64,000 bases of DNA from Rapana venosa (taxonomy: Eukaryota > Mollusca > Gastropoda > Neogastropoda > Muricidae), in the NCBI GenBank assembly GCA_028751875.1, contig CM054159.1:5867079-5931078 (forward strand), written 5' to 3'. This document shows, piece by piece, positions 32,836-44,010 of the stretch. The notes under the pieces are model-generated. The model worked only from the letters and a program-made list of their open reading frames with translations, ran no database searches and was not told where the DNA came from. Made by a program: the position numbers and the translations under genes. Numbering within the stretch: the stretch's first letter is position 1; each line of letters starts with the position of its first letter.

Positions 32836-34512
32836 AAAAAAAAAAAAAAAAAGGGTTTTGGGGGTTTTAAAAATTTTAAAAAAAAAAACCCCCCAAAACC
32901 CCCCCCCCCCAAAACCCCCCCCCCCCCCAAAAAAAAAAAAAAAAAAAAAATTTTTTAAAAAAAAAAAAATTTTTTTTTTTTTTAAAAATTTTTCCAAAAA
33001 ACCCGGGGGAAAAAAAACCCCCTTTTTAAAAAGGGGGGGAAAAATTTTTGGGGGGGAAAAAAAAAGGGGGGGGGGGGGGCCCCCGGGGGGAAAAGGGGGA
33101 GAGGGGGGGGGGAGGGGGGGGGTTGGGGGGGGGGGGGGGTTTTTTTTGGGGGGGGGGAAAAAAAGGGGGGGGGGGGGGAAAAAAGGGGAAAAAATTTTTT
33201 TTTTTTTGGGGGGTTTTTGGGGGGGGGGGGGGAAAAAAAAAAAAAACGGGGGGGGGGGGGAAAAAAGGGAGGGGGAAGGGGGGAAAAAGGGGGGGGGGGG
33301 GGGGGGGAAAAGGGGGGTTTTGGGGGGAAAAAAGGGGGGAAAAAAAAAGGGGGGGGGGGGAAAAAAAAAAGGGGGGGGGTTTTTGGGGGAAAAAAAAAAA
33401 AAAAAAGGGGGGGGGGGTTTTTGGGGGGGGGGGGGGGGAAGGGGGGGGCCCGGGGGGGGGGAAAAAAAGGGGGGGAAAAAAAAGGGGGGGAAAAAAAAAC
33501 CAGAAAAAAAAAAAAAGGGGGGGAAAATTAAAAAAGGGGGGGGAAAAAAAAGGGGGGGGTTAAAAAAAGGGGGGGGGGGGGGGGGGGAAAAAGGGGGGGG
33601 GGGAAAAAAGGGGAGGGGGGGGGGGAGGGGGGGGGGGGGGGGGGGGGGAAAAAAGGGGGGGGGGGGGGTTTTGGGTTTTAAAAGGGGGGGGGAAAAAAAA
33701 TTGGGGGGGGGTTGGGGGGGGGGGGGGTTTTTTTTTGGGGGGGGTTGGGGAGGGGGGGAAAAAATTTTTTTTTTTTAAAAAGGGGGGGGGGGGGGGAAAA
33801 AAAAAAAAAATTTTTTTTTTTTTAAAAAAAAAAAAAAAAAGGGTTTGGGGGGGGGGGAAAAAAAGGGAAAAAAGGGGGGGTTTTTTAAAAAAGGGGGGGG
33901 GGAAAAATTAAAAAAAAAGGGGGGGGGGGGAAAAAAAAGGGGTTTTTCCCCAAAAAAGGGGGGGGGGGAAAAAAGGGGGGGGGGTTTAAAAAAAGGGGGA
34001 AAAAGGGGGGGGGGAAAACCAAAAGGGGGGTTTTTTAAGGGGGGGAAAAAGGGGGGGGGGGAATTTGGGGGGAAAGGGGGGGGGGGGGAAAAAGGGGGGG
34101 GAAAAGGGGGGGGGGAAAAAAGGGGGGGGGAAAAAAGGGAATAAAAAAAAAAAGGGGGGGGGGGAAAAAAAAAAAATTTTAAATAAATTTTTTGGGAAGC
34201 CAAAGGGGGGGGGGGGAAAAAGGGGGTTTTTTTTTAAAAAAAGGGGGGGGGGGGGGGGGAAAAAGGGGGGGGGGGGGGGGGGAAAAGGCTTTTTTTTTTT
34301 GGGGGAAAACAAAAGGGGGGGGAAAAAAAACCCCGGGAAACCCCCCCAAAAAAAAAAAACCAAAAAAAAACCCCCCCCAAAAAACCCAAAAAAAAAAAAA
34401 AAAAACCCCCCCCGGGGGGAAAAGGGGGGTTTTTCCCGGGGGGTTTGGGGGGGAAAATTTTGGGGGTTTTTTTTTTGGGGTTTTGGAAAAGGGGGTTTTT
34501 TTTTTGGGGGAA

Positions 34513-34548
<36 letters not shown>

Positions 34549-35025
34549 GGAAAAAAAAAAAAAAGGGGGGGGGGGGGGGGGGGGGGGGGGGGGAAAAAAA
34601 AAAAAAAGGGGGGGGGGGGGGGGGGGGGGGGTTTGGGGGGGGGGGGGGGGGGGGGGGGGGAGGGGGGGGGGGGGGGGGGGGGGGGGGGAAAAAAAAGGGG
34701 AAAGGGGGGGGGTTTTTTTTTTTAAAAACCCGGCCCCTTTTTAAAAAGGGAAAGGAAAAAAAAAAAAAAGGGCCCAAAAGGGGAAAAAAACCCCCAAAAA
34801 CCCCCAAAAAAAAAAAAAAAAAAAAACCCCCAAAAAACCCCCCCCCCCTTTAAGGAAAAAAAACCCCAAAAAAAACCCCCCCAAAAAAAATTTTTTTTAA
34901 AAAAAAAAAATTTTTGGGGGGGTAAAGGGGGGGGGGGGGGGGGGGGGGTTTTTTGGGGGGGGGGGGGGGGGTTTTTTTTCCCCCCGGGGGGGGGGGGGGG
35001 GGTTTTTTTTTGGGGGGGGGGGGTT

Positions 35026-35061
<36 letters not shown>

Positions 35062-35870
35062 TTTTTTTTTTTTTTTTTTGGGGGCCTGGGGGGGGGGGGG
35101 GGGGGGGTTTTGGGGGGGGGGGGTTTTTTTTTGGGGGGGGAAAAAAAAGGGGGTTTTTTGGGGGGGGGGGGGGTTTTTTTTTTGGGGGGGGGGGGGGTTT
35201 TTGGGGGGGGGTTTTTTAAAAAAAAAAAGGGGGGGGGGGGGGGGGGGGGGGGGGTTTTTTTTTTTTTTTGGGGTTTCCATTTTTTTTTTCCCCCCCCCCC
35301 CCCAAAAATTTAAAAATTTTCCCCCCCCCCCCCCAAAAAAATTTTTTGCCCCCCCTTTTTTTTCTTTTTTTTCCCCCCCTTTTTTCCCTTTTTTTTTTCC
35401 CCCTTTTTTTTTCCCTTTTTTTTTCCCTTTTTCCTTTTTTTTTCCCCCCCCCCCAAAAAAAAAAAAAACCCCCCCTTTTCCCCCCGGGGGGGGAATTGAA
35501 TTTTTAAAAGGGGGGGGGGGGGGCCCCGGGAAACCCGGGGGGGTTGGGGGTTTTCCCCCCAAAAAAATTTTGGTTTTGGTTTTAAAAAAGGGTGGGGGAA
35601 AAAAAAAGGGTTTTTTTAAAAAAAAAAACCCGCCAAAAACCCCAGGGGGGGGGTTTTTTTACAAAATTTTTTAAAACCTTTAATTAAAAAAAATTTTTTC
35701 CCCCCCCAAAAAAAAAAAAAAAAACCAAAAAAGAAAGAAAAAAAATTTTTTTTTTAAATTTTTTTTTTTTTTTTAATTTTTTTTCCCTTTTTTCCCCCCC
35801 CCCCCCTTTTTCTTTCCTTAAATTTTTTTCCCCCCCAAAAAAAAAAATTTAAAAAAAAAAAACCCCACTT
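27000..35870. other. ~8.9 kb homopolymer-run block, probable sequencing/consensus artefact
   Basis: Almost every base is part of a run of three to thirty identical bases. The plus strand is A/G-dominated from 27160 to 31480 and 32840-34740, C/T/G in between, and mixed at the ends. Very long open frames on both strands (the longest over 900 codons) contain only Phe, Pro, Gly, Lys and Leu. No motif, repeat unit or coding signal can be supported. I read the block as failed base calling. Confidence 0.85.
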
Positions 35871-35969
35871 CTTTCAGAAATTTTTTCCAACAGTTTTTCA
35901 AAAATGCAATAGTTACACCCCCACTCAAAAAGCACGAAACCCCCCACCCTTTAACCCCTCTGAAAAATT

Positions 35970-37320
35970 TTTAGACCGTATCTAACCTTTCTGGTTTATC
36001 CCCTGAATCCTTGAAAAAAATTTTTCTGAAACAACTCAATAGGGCCCTCTTCATTCCAAAAATCTCCTTCCCCCTTTTCAGTCTGCCTATTGCCCTCAAC
36101 CACAGCACTGAAACCACCCCTTTGTCCCCCCACCTTAAACACGCTTTTACACACTTCTTACACAGGGAAAAATCTCCCCTTTTCACTCTTTTTTGAAATT
36201 ACCTGCAGTCTTCGGGCACTATAAAACCCTTCAAGTCTTCTCTTCCCCTCTCCAAAGCAGTTTTCGTTTCACAGGACGCCCCCACCTGGTTTTTTGTTCT
36301 ACCCCACAGACCGAATTTCCCCCAAGGGGCCCGTAAAAAAGGTTCAAACTTTACCTTAAAACGGAAAAGTGGAGTCCCACAGGGATCACCCGGTTTTTTT
36401 TCATCTCACAAAAGCTCCAATTTCACATATAAAAAAAATCGTCATCAAAAAAGCCAACATTTTTGTGCAGACAACCCCCTCGGATTCTTAAACAGTGATA
36501 CTCCCCGAAAATTTTGCCTTTTCTCTAAAAAAAATTGTCATAATGCCTTTAAGATATCCAAATTGGATGATACAGAACAAGTTAAAACTAAATGCCCGAT
36601 AAAACCGAAGCCCTGCTTGTAGGTAGGAAACAAAAATGTCCCTTTCCCAAAACCAAAAGCTTGAATAGGGAAAACCGGGAATAAAGCTGTCCCTCTATCC
36701 ACTGCTGCAAATTTTCTAGGGGTCATTATCAAAAAACCCCACTCCCATGAAAAAATTTTATCAACCCCGACCCTTTCTAGTCCGCTACTATCAATTAGGG
36801 GGGGATCAGTGCAGTTGAAAGTACCTGTCCCCTGATGCAACATCCAAAAAAGTCATGTCTCTTTATTCTCTCCCATCTGGCTAAATTTCAATTATCTTTG
36901 GCGGGCTGGGGCAGCATCACTATCCACTCCCCTTTAACCTAAAATAAAACTTTGCCACTCGACTATCCTCCGAAAGAAAAAATTTTGAGCACATTGCTCC
37001 TCTCTTCGATCTCTTTCCCCTGGTGCCTGTGTCACAGAGAGTAAACTATAAGATCAGTACTCTCCGCAAAACGCACCTTCCCCCCCTTTTGGGGAATGTC
37101 TTCACCTGTAAAGCTCCTTCTCGTTCCCTCCGCTCTGCTGCGGGTACCCTTTTGCTTCGAATTCCTGGGGTTCAACAATCCACTGTTGGCCTTCGCTCTT
37201 TTTTTCTGGAAACCCTCGATTTGGGAAAGGGCCTTCCTCTCTCCTTTCGCCCAAAAGCCTACTTATGGGCACTTTTAAATCCCCGCCTCAAGATAATTTT
37301 TTTTCAAACCTTTTAAAAGT
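35970..37320 (+). mobile_element. CR1/L2-like LINE fragment (reverse transcriptase and C-terminus)
   Basis: The frame is broken many times, but successive segments follow the order of CR1/L2 reverse transcriptases: SNLSGLS near 35980, NHSTETTPLSP near 36098, a REKSPLFTLF segment near 36170, a damaged GVPQG-type motif (GVPQGS written as gtcccacagggatc, about 36372) and a damaged F-x-A-D-D motif near 36460. The C-terminal part is open at 37023-37316 with PVSQRVNYKISTLRKTHLP, SRSLRSAAGTLLLRIPG and a final F-rich segment, the hallmark CR1/L2 tail. Homopolymer miscalls explain many breaks. No endonuclease domain was found upstream because the artefact block begins there. Confidence 0.75.
37023..37316 (+). 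pseudogene. C-terminal segment of the CR1/L2-like LINE ORF
   Basis: A 97-codon open frame containing VSQRVNYKIS, a SRSLRSAAGT block and LPLSFRPKA, in the order found after the RT thumb in CR1/L2 proteins. It ends in a stop right after a Phe-rich Q-T-F, close to the usual terminus. Confidence 0.7.
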
Positions 37321-37449
37321 TTTCCCCCCTTGTTTCATCTCATTTCTGTCCTTGGGCCCCTACAGCCAAAACCCCCCCTCACCCCGCCCAAAATGCACCC
37401 AACCCGTGTGTGTGTATTTTAAAGGGGGTGTGTTTTGTGTGTGTGCCCC

Positions 37450-39860
37450 GCGGGGTTTCAATGAACCTTTTGTTTGCAGGGCTCTCTATGAAACCCCTTT
37501 TTAGGCTCTATGAACCCCCTGTCGATATGGGAAAAAGCCCCCCCCCCCCCCCCCCCTTTCCCCCTGAGCCCCTTTTCGACAGGAAACCCCATAAACCTAT
37601 GTCGATATGACTCCCTATAAACCCATGGATATGCTCCCTTTTTAAAAACCATGTCGATATGACTCCCCATAAACCCATGTCATAGACTCCCCATAAAAAC
37701 CCATGTCGACATACCCCCCTATAAAAAATTTTCGATATGATCCCAAAAAAACCATTCGATAAAGACTCCCCTTTAAACCCTTTTTCGGGCTGACTCCCTA
37801 TAAACCCATGTCCTCGTGACTCCCAAAAAAACCTCTGTCGACATTGGGCTCCCCCATAAACCTATGTCCTCGTGATCCCAATAAAAACCCCTGTCGATAT
37901 GACTCGTAAAGAACCCATTTCAAAAATGGAAATCCCTATTTAAACCCATTCCTCGTGCTCCTATAAACCTTTGTTTGACAAAAAAATTCCCCCATAAACC
38001 TATTTTCCCCAGGGCTCCCTATAAACCTCTGTCCAAAATGACTCCCCAAAACCTCTGTCGGGCATGAAATCCCTATAAACCAAAGTCCCTTTGACTCCCC
38101 TTTTAACCTATGCCCTCTGATCCCTATAAAAACCTTTTCGATATGGGGCCCCCATGACCCTTTTGTTTTACTTTAAATCCCTATTAAAAAAATTTTTGTC
38201 ACATGGGCTCCCCCATAAATAGGGCGGGCATGACCCCCCAAAAAACCTATGCCCTCTTTACCCCCCTATGTTTCTTTGTCAACATGAAACCCCTTTTAAA
38301 CTCTGTTTGACATAAATCCTTCTAAACCCTTTTCGACATGACTCCTTTTAAAACCCATTCGACATGGGCTCCCTTTTAAAACCCCTGTCGACATTTAAAT
38401 CCCCCTAAAAAACCCATGTCACAAGCCTCCCAAAAAACCTATTTTCCCCAAAGACTTTCCCCTTTTTAACCCTTTTTCAACATGAATCCCTATAAACCTC
38501 TGTCGACCCTAACCCCCCCTAAAAAAAACCATGTCGGGAAAAATCCCCATAAAACCCAAAGCCTCGTGGTCCCCTATGAACCTTTGTCAACATGACTCCT
38601 TATAAACCCCTTTCGACTTTAATCCCTTAAACCTCTGGGCGACAAAATCCCCCATAAAACCCTTTGGGCGACATACTCCCCCATAAACCTTTTGTCGAAG
38701 GGCTCCCTATAAACCCCTGTCGGGCTTTACTCCCTATAAACCTATGTCGCATGACTCCCCCTAAAACTCTGTCGACATGACTCCCTCTAAAATCTGTCGA
38801 CATGACTCGCTATAAAAATTCTGTCGCATGATCGCTATAAAAACCGTAGTCATGACTCCCAAAAAAACCCCCCCTTTTTCGACAGGGGCTCTTTCCCACA
38901 AACCCCCAAAGGCCCAGTCATCCCTAAACAATGCCTTTGGGCCTTATGGGGACTAGGGGAAACAACAAAAGTTCTCCACCCCCCTGTCTGTCCGGGGCCC
39001 GCTTTCCCAATGGTTTTCCCCAAGGGATGTTGGGGAAGGTCTTCAGCTCCCTTTTGACAGTCCGGGCGCCAATGTTCTTTGGGGCGTCCCCCGTTTGCGT
39101 TTTTTCCCCCTGGTTTTCCAGTGGAGGGTTTCGGGGGATGTTTCCCTGTTCCGACGGCGATAAGCCCCAAACCATCCCCATCGCCTATGCATGATGATGT
39201 TTTTCCAAAGCTTTCTTGGTTGCAACCCCTATAAACCTATGCTCTGTTCTTTCCCCAAAAAACCTCTGTCGACAAGGGGGCTCCCCATAAACCTTTTAGT
39301 TTATGACTCACTAAAACCTCTGTCGACGTGACTCCCCATAAACCTCTGTCGACATGACTCCCTAAAAACCTCTGTCGACATGATCCCTATAAACCCCCGG
39401 AAAAAATTACTTTTAAAAAAACCTGTCGACATGAATCCCAAAAAACTGTCGACCCCGACTCCCATAAACCTATGTCCTCGGGCTCCCTATGAACCTATTC
39501 CTTTATGACTCCCCTTTTAACCCCTTTTTTGACACGGGCTCCCAAAAAACTCTGTTGGGCGGGTTCCCCCATAAAAACCCCTTTTTGGGGACTCCCTTAA
39601 ACCTCGTCGACGTGACTCCCTAAAACCTCTGTTGACGTGACTTTCCCATGAAACCCCTGTCGACGTACTCTCTATAAAAAACCCTGTTTACGTGAAATCC
39701 CCAAAAAACCTCTGCGAAGTGACTCCCCAAAAAACCTGTCGACGTGACTCCCTTTAAAAAACCCTGTCAAAAGTCTATCCCTATAAAAAACCCCGTCCCC
39801 TCCTGACTTTCCCTTTTAAACCTCTTCGTCGTGACTCCCTAGAAAATTTGGTCAACAGGG
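37450..39860. repeat. 26-bp minisatellite (GTCGACATGACTCCCTATAAACC type)
   Basis: About 2.4 kb built of a unit approximating CTATAAACCTCTGTCGACA followed by TGACTCC. Clear units stand at 38720-38810 and 39320-39400. Many units are smeared into C, A or T runs. Common variants are GTCGATATGAC, GTCGACGTGAC and GTCCTCGTGAC. The array is interrupted at about 38875-39235 by a non-repeat segment. By length it holds roughly 75-80 units. Confidence 0.85.
38875..39235 (-). pseudogene. LINE C-terminal fragment embedded in the 26-bp minisatellite
   Basis: On the minus strand, adjacent frames read STGKPGGKNANGGRPKEHW, then RTVKRELKTFPNIPWG, then a D-R-Q-x-x-W-R-T-F-V segment. This order matches the tail of RTE-like endonuclease/RT proteins (basic GRPK-x-x-W-R-R, then K-E-L-K-x-x-x-x-x-W, then D-R-x-x-W-R). 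Frames shift between blocks because of G/C runs. The fragment interrupts the minisatellite and has array units on both sides. Confidence 0.6.
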
Positions 39861-40635
39861 CCCCCCTAAGAGGGGGTTTTTTTTTCCTTTTTTTTCTTCA
39901 TCTTTTTTACGGGCCCGTCCAGTTTCCCCCGCTGCTCACTTTCCCAAACTTCCACACGAGCCAAAAACCAGTTGTCATGTCGCATCCTCAGGGGCGGAAG
40001 TCTAAAAGGGGGCCCCGGGGATATTAAAGGGGCCGCGGGGCCCCCGCCAAGGGGGCCCTTTCACTGCTGCCGGGGTTTCTTTTTGGGGGTTTCAGGGGGG
40101 GCCTTTTCGGAGCTTCCCTACACGGACGGGGCCCCCACTTTAAACCCCCCTGTGACGACAGTAAAGAAACAGTTTTCGGACCCCAAACTGAGTGGGGTCG
40201 GGCCCCCCCAAGGTGGCGACCACCCCGCATCCCTCCCGTACCCCCCCCCCCCCCCAAAACCCCAAACCCCCACAGAATTTTTGACACAAAAAGGAACACA
40301 GCGAAAGGAGAAACTGAATCTGAAAGGGCACCAGGGATCAGAAAAAAACTGGGCCCGGGGCCCCCAAAAATCAGAAGGGCAGTTCTTTTTAATTGCATAA
40401 TGATGAGGATGACATAATGAGGTTGCCATGGAAAATTTAAAACACCCGCTTTTAGACAACTTTACAAACGCTGTATTTTTATGCTTTCGTGTATATTCTC
40501 CCCCGGGATCAATGGGCCCCCAAATACAGACCCCCTGCAGTGCTGGTTGGGTAATTTTAGCAACCAAATTTTGTTAAAATCGCAAAACCATAAATGGGGT
40601 GAAGCTCGACTGTGTGGTTCCCAAAAAATTTCTTC
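39861..40635. other. noisy stretch without a supported gene
   Basis: A 142-codon plus frame at 39972-40400 is open, but the opposite strand is equally open, and both are Gly/Pro-rich with G/C runs. I recognise no motif. Nothing else is supported. Confidence 0.4.
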
Positions 40636-40775
40636 CCCAAACCCGAGCCCCAGCACTCTCACCCTTTTTGGGGAGGAAAACGGCCAAGTACCCAAAAAAC
40701 CCCACGACCCTTAAAGGTTGGGAAACCCTCCATCCGTAACCCAAAGCGCTAACCACTGCGGGCCCTGGGGCGGGG
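40560..40775 (-). mobile_element. tRNA-derived SINE (minus strand)
   Basis: Minus strand: GCAGTGGTTAGCGCTTTGGG (about 40743-40762) is a tRNA box A-like start. About 55 bases on, AAGGGTCGTGGGGTTTTTTG replaces the box B region (expected GTGGGTTCGAATCCC), consistent with smearing. A GAGAGTGCTGGGGCTCGG body follows. Family not determined. Confidence 0.5.
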
Positions 40776-40799
40776 TTTTGCCCTTTAAATTCCCGGGCA

Positions 40800-41050
40800 A
40801 CATGAGGGGTTTTGTGTTGTGGGGTTGGTGGGTTTTTGGGGTTTTGGTGTGTGTGTGTGTGGGTTGTGGTGGGGTGTGGGCGGGGGTGTTATTGTATTAT
40901 TGTGTGTTGGGGTGTGTGTTTTTAATTTGTGTGTGTGTGTGGTTTTGTGCGTTTCGCGGGGCGGGGTGTGTGTGTTAAATTTTGGTGAGTGTGTAAATCA
41001 TTTTGTTATGTTGTGTGTTTGTGTGCGCGCGCCCCTTGTGTGCGTGTCCC
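40800..41050. repeat. TG/GGTG microsatellite with GCGCGC
   Basis: Imperfect TG repeats with G runs and a GTGCGCGCGC patch near 41022. 41050-41815 holds AT-rich sequence with short CA tracts and no gene. Confidence 0.8.
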
Positions 41051-41819
41051 TGGGCCCTTTTTGATTTTATATCAATTTCACCCAAGTACATGGACAGATT
41101 AAAAATACAAACTCAATTTATTTAATATAGGACAACCCCACACCACCACACTTTCACCCACCAAAACACACACATAGGCCAATTTTTGGGGGCCCGGGGG
41201 GAAGTGTTTACAAAATTTTTCCCAAAAAAAGATACACCGGGGGGCCGGAAGTTAAAAAAAAGCACAAAAAATTTCTTAATCCATTTTCCTCGAGGGAAAA
41301 GAATTTTTTTTAAAAATTTTTTATTAAAAAAAAATAAACAAAATAAACACACACATACACACATTGGGGCGTGCGTGCGCGCGTATGAAAACCCCAGAAA
41401 AAAAATTATTTGGGGGGACTAATTTTCATTCTTAAAACATAAAATTTAAAAAATTTTCTTTCCCTTAAAAATTTCCCCTTTCACTTTCAGTACAAAAAAA
41501 TATGCACATGCAAGCTGCGCAAAACCCCACACACACCACACACACACACAATGTTTCGTACGCGTGTGCATGCGGACCCACATTTTACCATTTGCTGTAG
41601 TTTTCATTAGAAAATTATACACGCATTCCCCTTAGTTTTTAGGGAAACATTTTGCTTTTGGGTTTTAGGGGGTTTTTTTTTTGTTTTTTGTTGTGTTCAA
41701 AGTAAAATTTTTTTACATCCCGTAAAGGCCAAAAACTATTAAAACCGATTGATTTTCAAATTGATTTATTACATTGGCTAAACGATTATTTAAAATTTAA
41801 TACAGTTTTCTCATCCTCA

Positions 41820-42115
41820 TATTTTAAACCCTGACCCCTTTGGGGGTCGTGGGGGAGACGGGAAAGGGCGATGCCGTGGGAAGCCCCCTCCCCCATTGGT
41901 CCTCGGCTCTCCAGTGTGCCCGGGCATTCTCCCGGTTTCTCTGATGTTTTCCATCCCCTGACTTGTTTTGTCCCTTTCCCCCCTTCCCGCCACCCTTCGA
42001 TGTTCCCGCAGTCGTTTTGGGGAAAAGTGTTTTTGGCGGGTGACGTGGCCGAAACCCTGTCGGGTTTTTCTTTTTGACGGGTGGTGAGAAGGGGTTTTCC
42101 CGTGGCCTCCCGCCG
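41820..42115 (-). pseudogene. LINE C-terminal fragment (RTE-like)
   Basis: Minus-strand frames contain FGHVTRQ near 42060, then a GWREGGKG basic block, then a SGDGKHQ-type segment, RAHWRAEDQWGR in an adjacent frame, and a Pro/Arg-rich end before 41825. This parallels the C-terminus of the complete element at 52150-52613 (W-x-G-H-V/M-x-R, then G-R-R-R-G-R, then S-W-x-D-N-I-x-E-W-T-G, then A-E-D-R-x-x-W-R, then P-P-R). The frame changes several times, in line with local miscalls. Confidence 0.5.
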
Positions 42116-42765
42116 GGTTTTTTTTGACTCTTGACAAAAATCTAGGGAAATCAAAAACCCTTTACACATATACTTATCCATAAATTTTATCTACTCAGAT
42201 TTCCCCCACCCCCCTAAAACCCCCCCCCCCTCACCACCAAGCCGCGCGAGTGAGCACACACGCGCGCGGAACCCGAGATACACACCCTACAACCACATAT
42301 CGACTCGATCAAACCCCCTATCCCCCTTTTAAAATTATCCTCTTATAGCCATGCTGTGTACACACACAAACACAAAATGCGCGCACGGGACGCAAAACCC
42401 CACGTGTGTGCGTGCACATTTCCACTGTTTTTGTGGAAGTACTTTAAATGAACACATGCACGCACGCACATAGCCAGCCACACCGCGTGCACACACAAAA
42501 CCCCCATGAGGACGCGCGCATGCAGCGTACGCGGGAAAACGTATGCAAAGAGCACACACAATTTTTTCACATACCCATTTCACATATTTAAAAAACCCTG
42601 TCACATCTATACCACCTAAACCACACCCTTTGCACTAAAGCATACACACCTCCACAAAAACACACAGAAAAAACACCCGGGGAAAATAAAACACATAAAA
42701 ATATAATTAAAAAACTGCACGCGCCCCCACCGCGCCCCGGCACCACCACAACACACACACACCAC
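42116..42765. other. CA/CG-mixed low-complexity DNA, no gene
   Basis: ACACAC and GCGCAC words with AT-rich spacers. Short Cys/Val-rich frames on the minus strand are repeat by-products. Confidence 0.6.
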
Positions 42766-42769
42766 AATA

Positions 42770-43015
42770 TCCTTCGGATGAGGGCTATAAAAACCGAGGC
42801 CCCCGTGTTCGAACCTGCAGAACATCTTGGGGCACAAAAGTTAAAAACCTGTTCCCCTTTTTGGAAGAGTAAAACCCTTTTGGGGGCCATGGAAAACGGG
42901 TGACAAAATTTACAAAACCCCATACACCCCGGGGAAATGGGTGTAAAAAAGCACACGAGTTTCTTATTCCGTTATCCTGATATAAAAGAATAAATAAATA
43001 AATAAAAAAAATAAA
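42770..43015 (+). mobile_element. SINE-like repeat, family B, plus-strand copy
   Basis: Contains CCTTCGGATGAGGGCTATAA, CCGAGGCCCCCGTGTTCGAA, GACAAAATTTACAAAACCCC, AAAAAAGCACACGAGTTTC and CCTGATATAAAAGAATAAAT with an AAATAAAT tail. This is the best full-length B copy and shows the core shared with SINE D. Confidence 0.8.
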
Positions 43016-43019
43016 CATA

Positions 43020-43165
43020 CACCACACACACATATATATATATATTTATTTTAAAAAATATATAATAATTAGATAATTGGGGGATGATAGATAAAATAGG
43101 TAGATAGGGTAGAAGATAGATAATTGATAGATTTATAGATTATAGATTTAGATACTCGCGTATGC
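43020..43165. repeat. TA and GATA microsatellites
   Basis: ATATAT at 43031-43048, then AGATAGAT/GATAGATT words to 43150. 43165-43910 contains no gene; a TAGGTAGG patch (43770-43785) and a GGGGAGG patch (43808-43850) are present. Confidence 0.8.
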
Positions 43166-43917
43166 CCTTGCGGCGTACGCATATCTGATCGTTTTCTGTA
43201 AATTTTCATTTGCGTTATAAATCGAGTTCAATAAATCCTTTTTGGTTTAAAAAGTTGGGGTTTTTTTTGCCTTGGGGGGGGGGTTTTTTTTCCCCTCTCA
43301 ATGTTTTAAAACCCGGAAAATTTTAAACTTTATCGGGGGCCCCCCAAAATATTTTTAACAAAAGATTGTTTTTTAAACTGATTAATTTAAAATGGTTTAA
43401 AAGATTGATTATCAATTCTAGGCACCACTTAAAAAAATATAATAATCCATGATTTTCATCACCCAGTTTTGTCCGTGTGCATACGCGGGGGAAAAGCTAT
43501 ACACGAGATTAATAACTTTTTCTTTTATATCGTTCACTCTGGTAACCCCACATAAAATACACGAAAGCACTCTGGACCTACATAATTTCACGTAAAAAAC
43601 ACACGCACCACACAACTACACACAGAAATACACAAAAGGAAAAACCCCCACGCTTTTTAAACCAAAATATACACCGAGCGGGGCCCCAGCGCACACACAC
43701 ACACACAAAACACACCCCGCGCTTTAAAATCATGTGATCGAGATAGATTTAAAATTTTAAATTTTTTAGATAGGTAGGTAGGTAGTTATTAAAGATGTGT
43801 TTTGAGAGAGAGGGGAGGGGAGGAGGGGGGGGGGGGGGGGGGAAGGGAAATACGAGTGAAACGAGCGCTGTGGCCTTTTTTTAAATGCCAGTGAAGTATA
43901 CCCCCACGCGCGTACGG

Positions 43918-44010
43918 GGTGCAAGTCAAGTCAAGTCAAGGTTTAAAAATTTTTTTTCCCCCATGGTACATTGAATAAGCAATTGCCTTTGCTTTTTTTC
44001 ATTCCCAAAC
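43918..44010 (-). repeat. dispersed repeat family C, minus-strand copy
   Basis: On the minus strand it reads GCAATTGCTTATTCAATGTA, CCATGGGGG, then a T-rich stretch and TTGACTTGACTTGACTTG. It matches the plus copies at 14680 and 61865. Confidence 0.7.

Noticed and set aside
39972..40400. 142-codon plus-strand frame as a gene
   Set aside because: Equally open on the other strand, G/C-run-rich, with no motif.
41817..42181. Independent Arg/Gly-rich protein on the minus strand
   Set aside because: The blocks follow the order of an RTE-like LINE C-terminus, so a transposon fragment is more likely.
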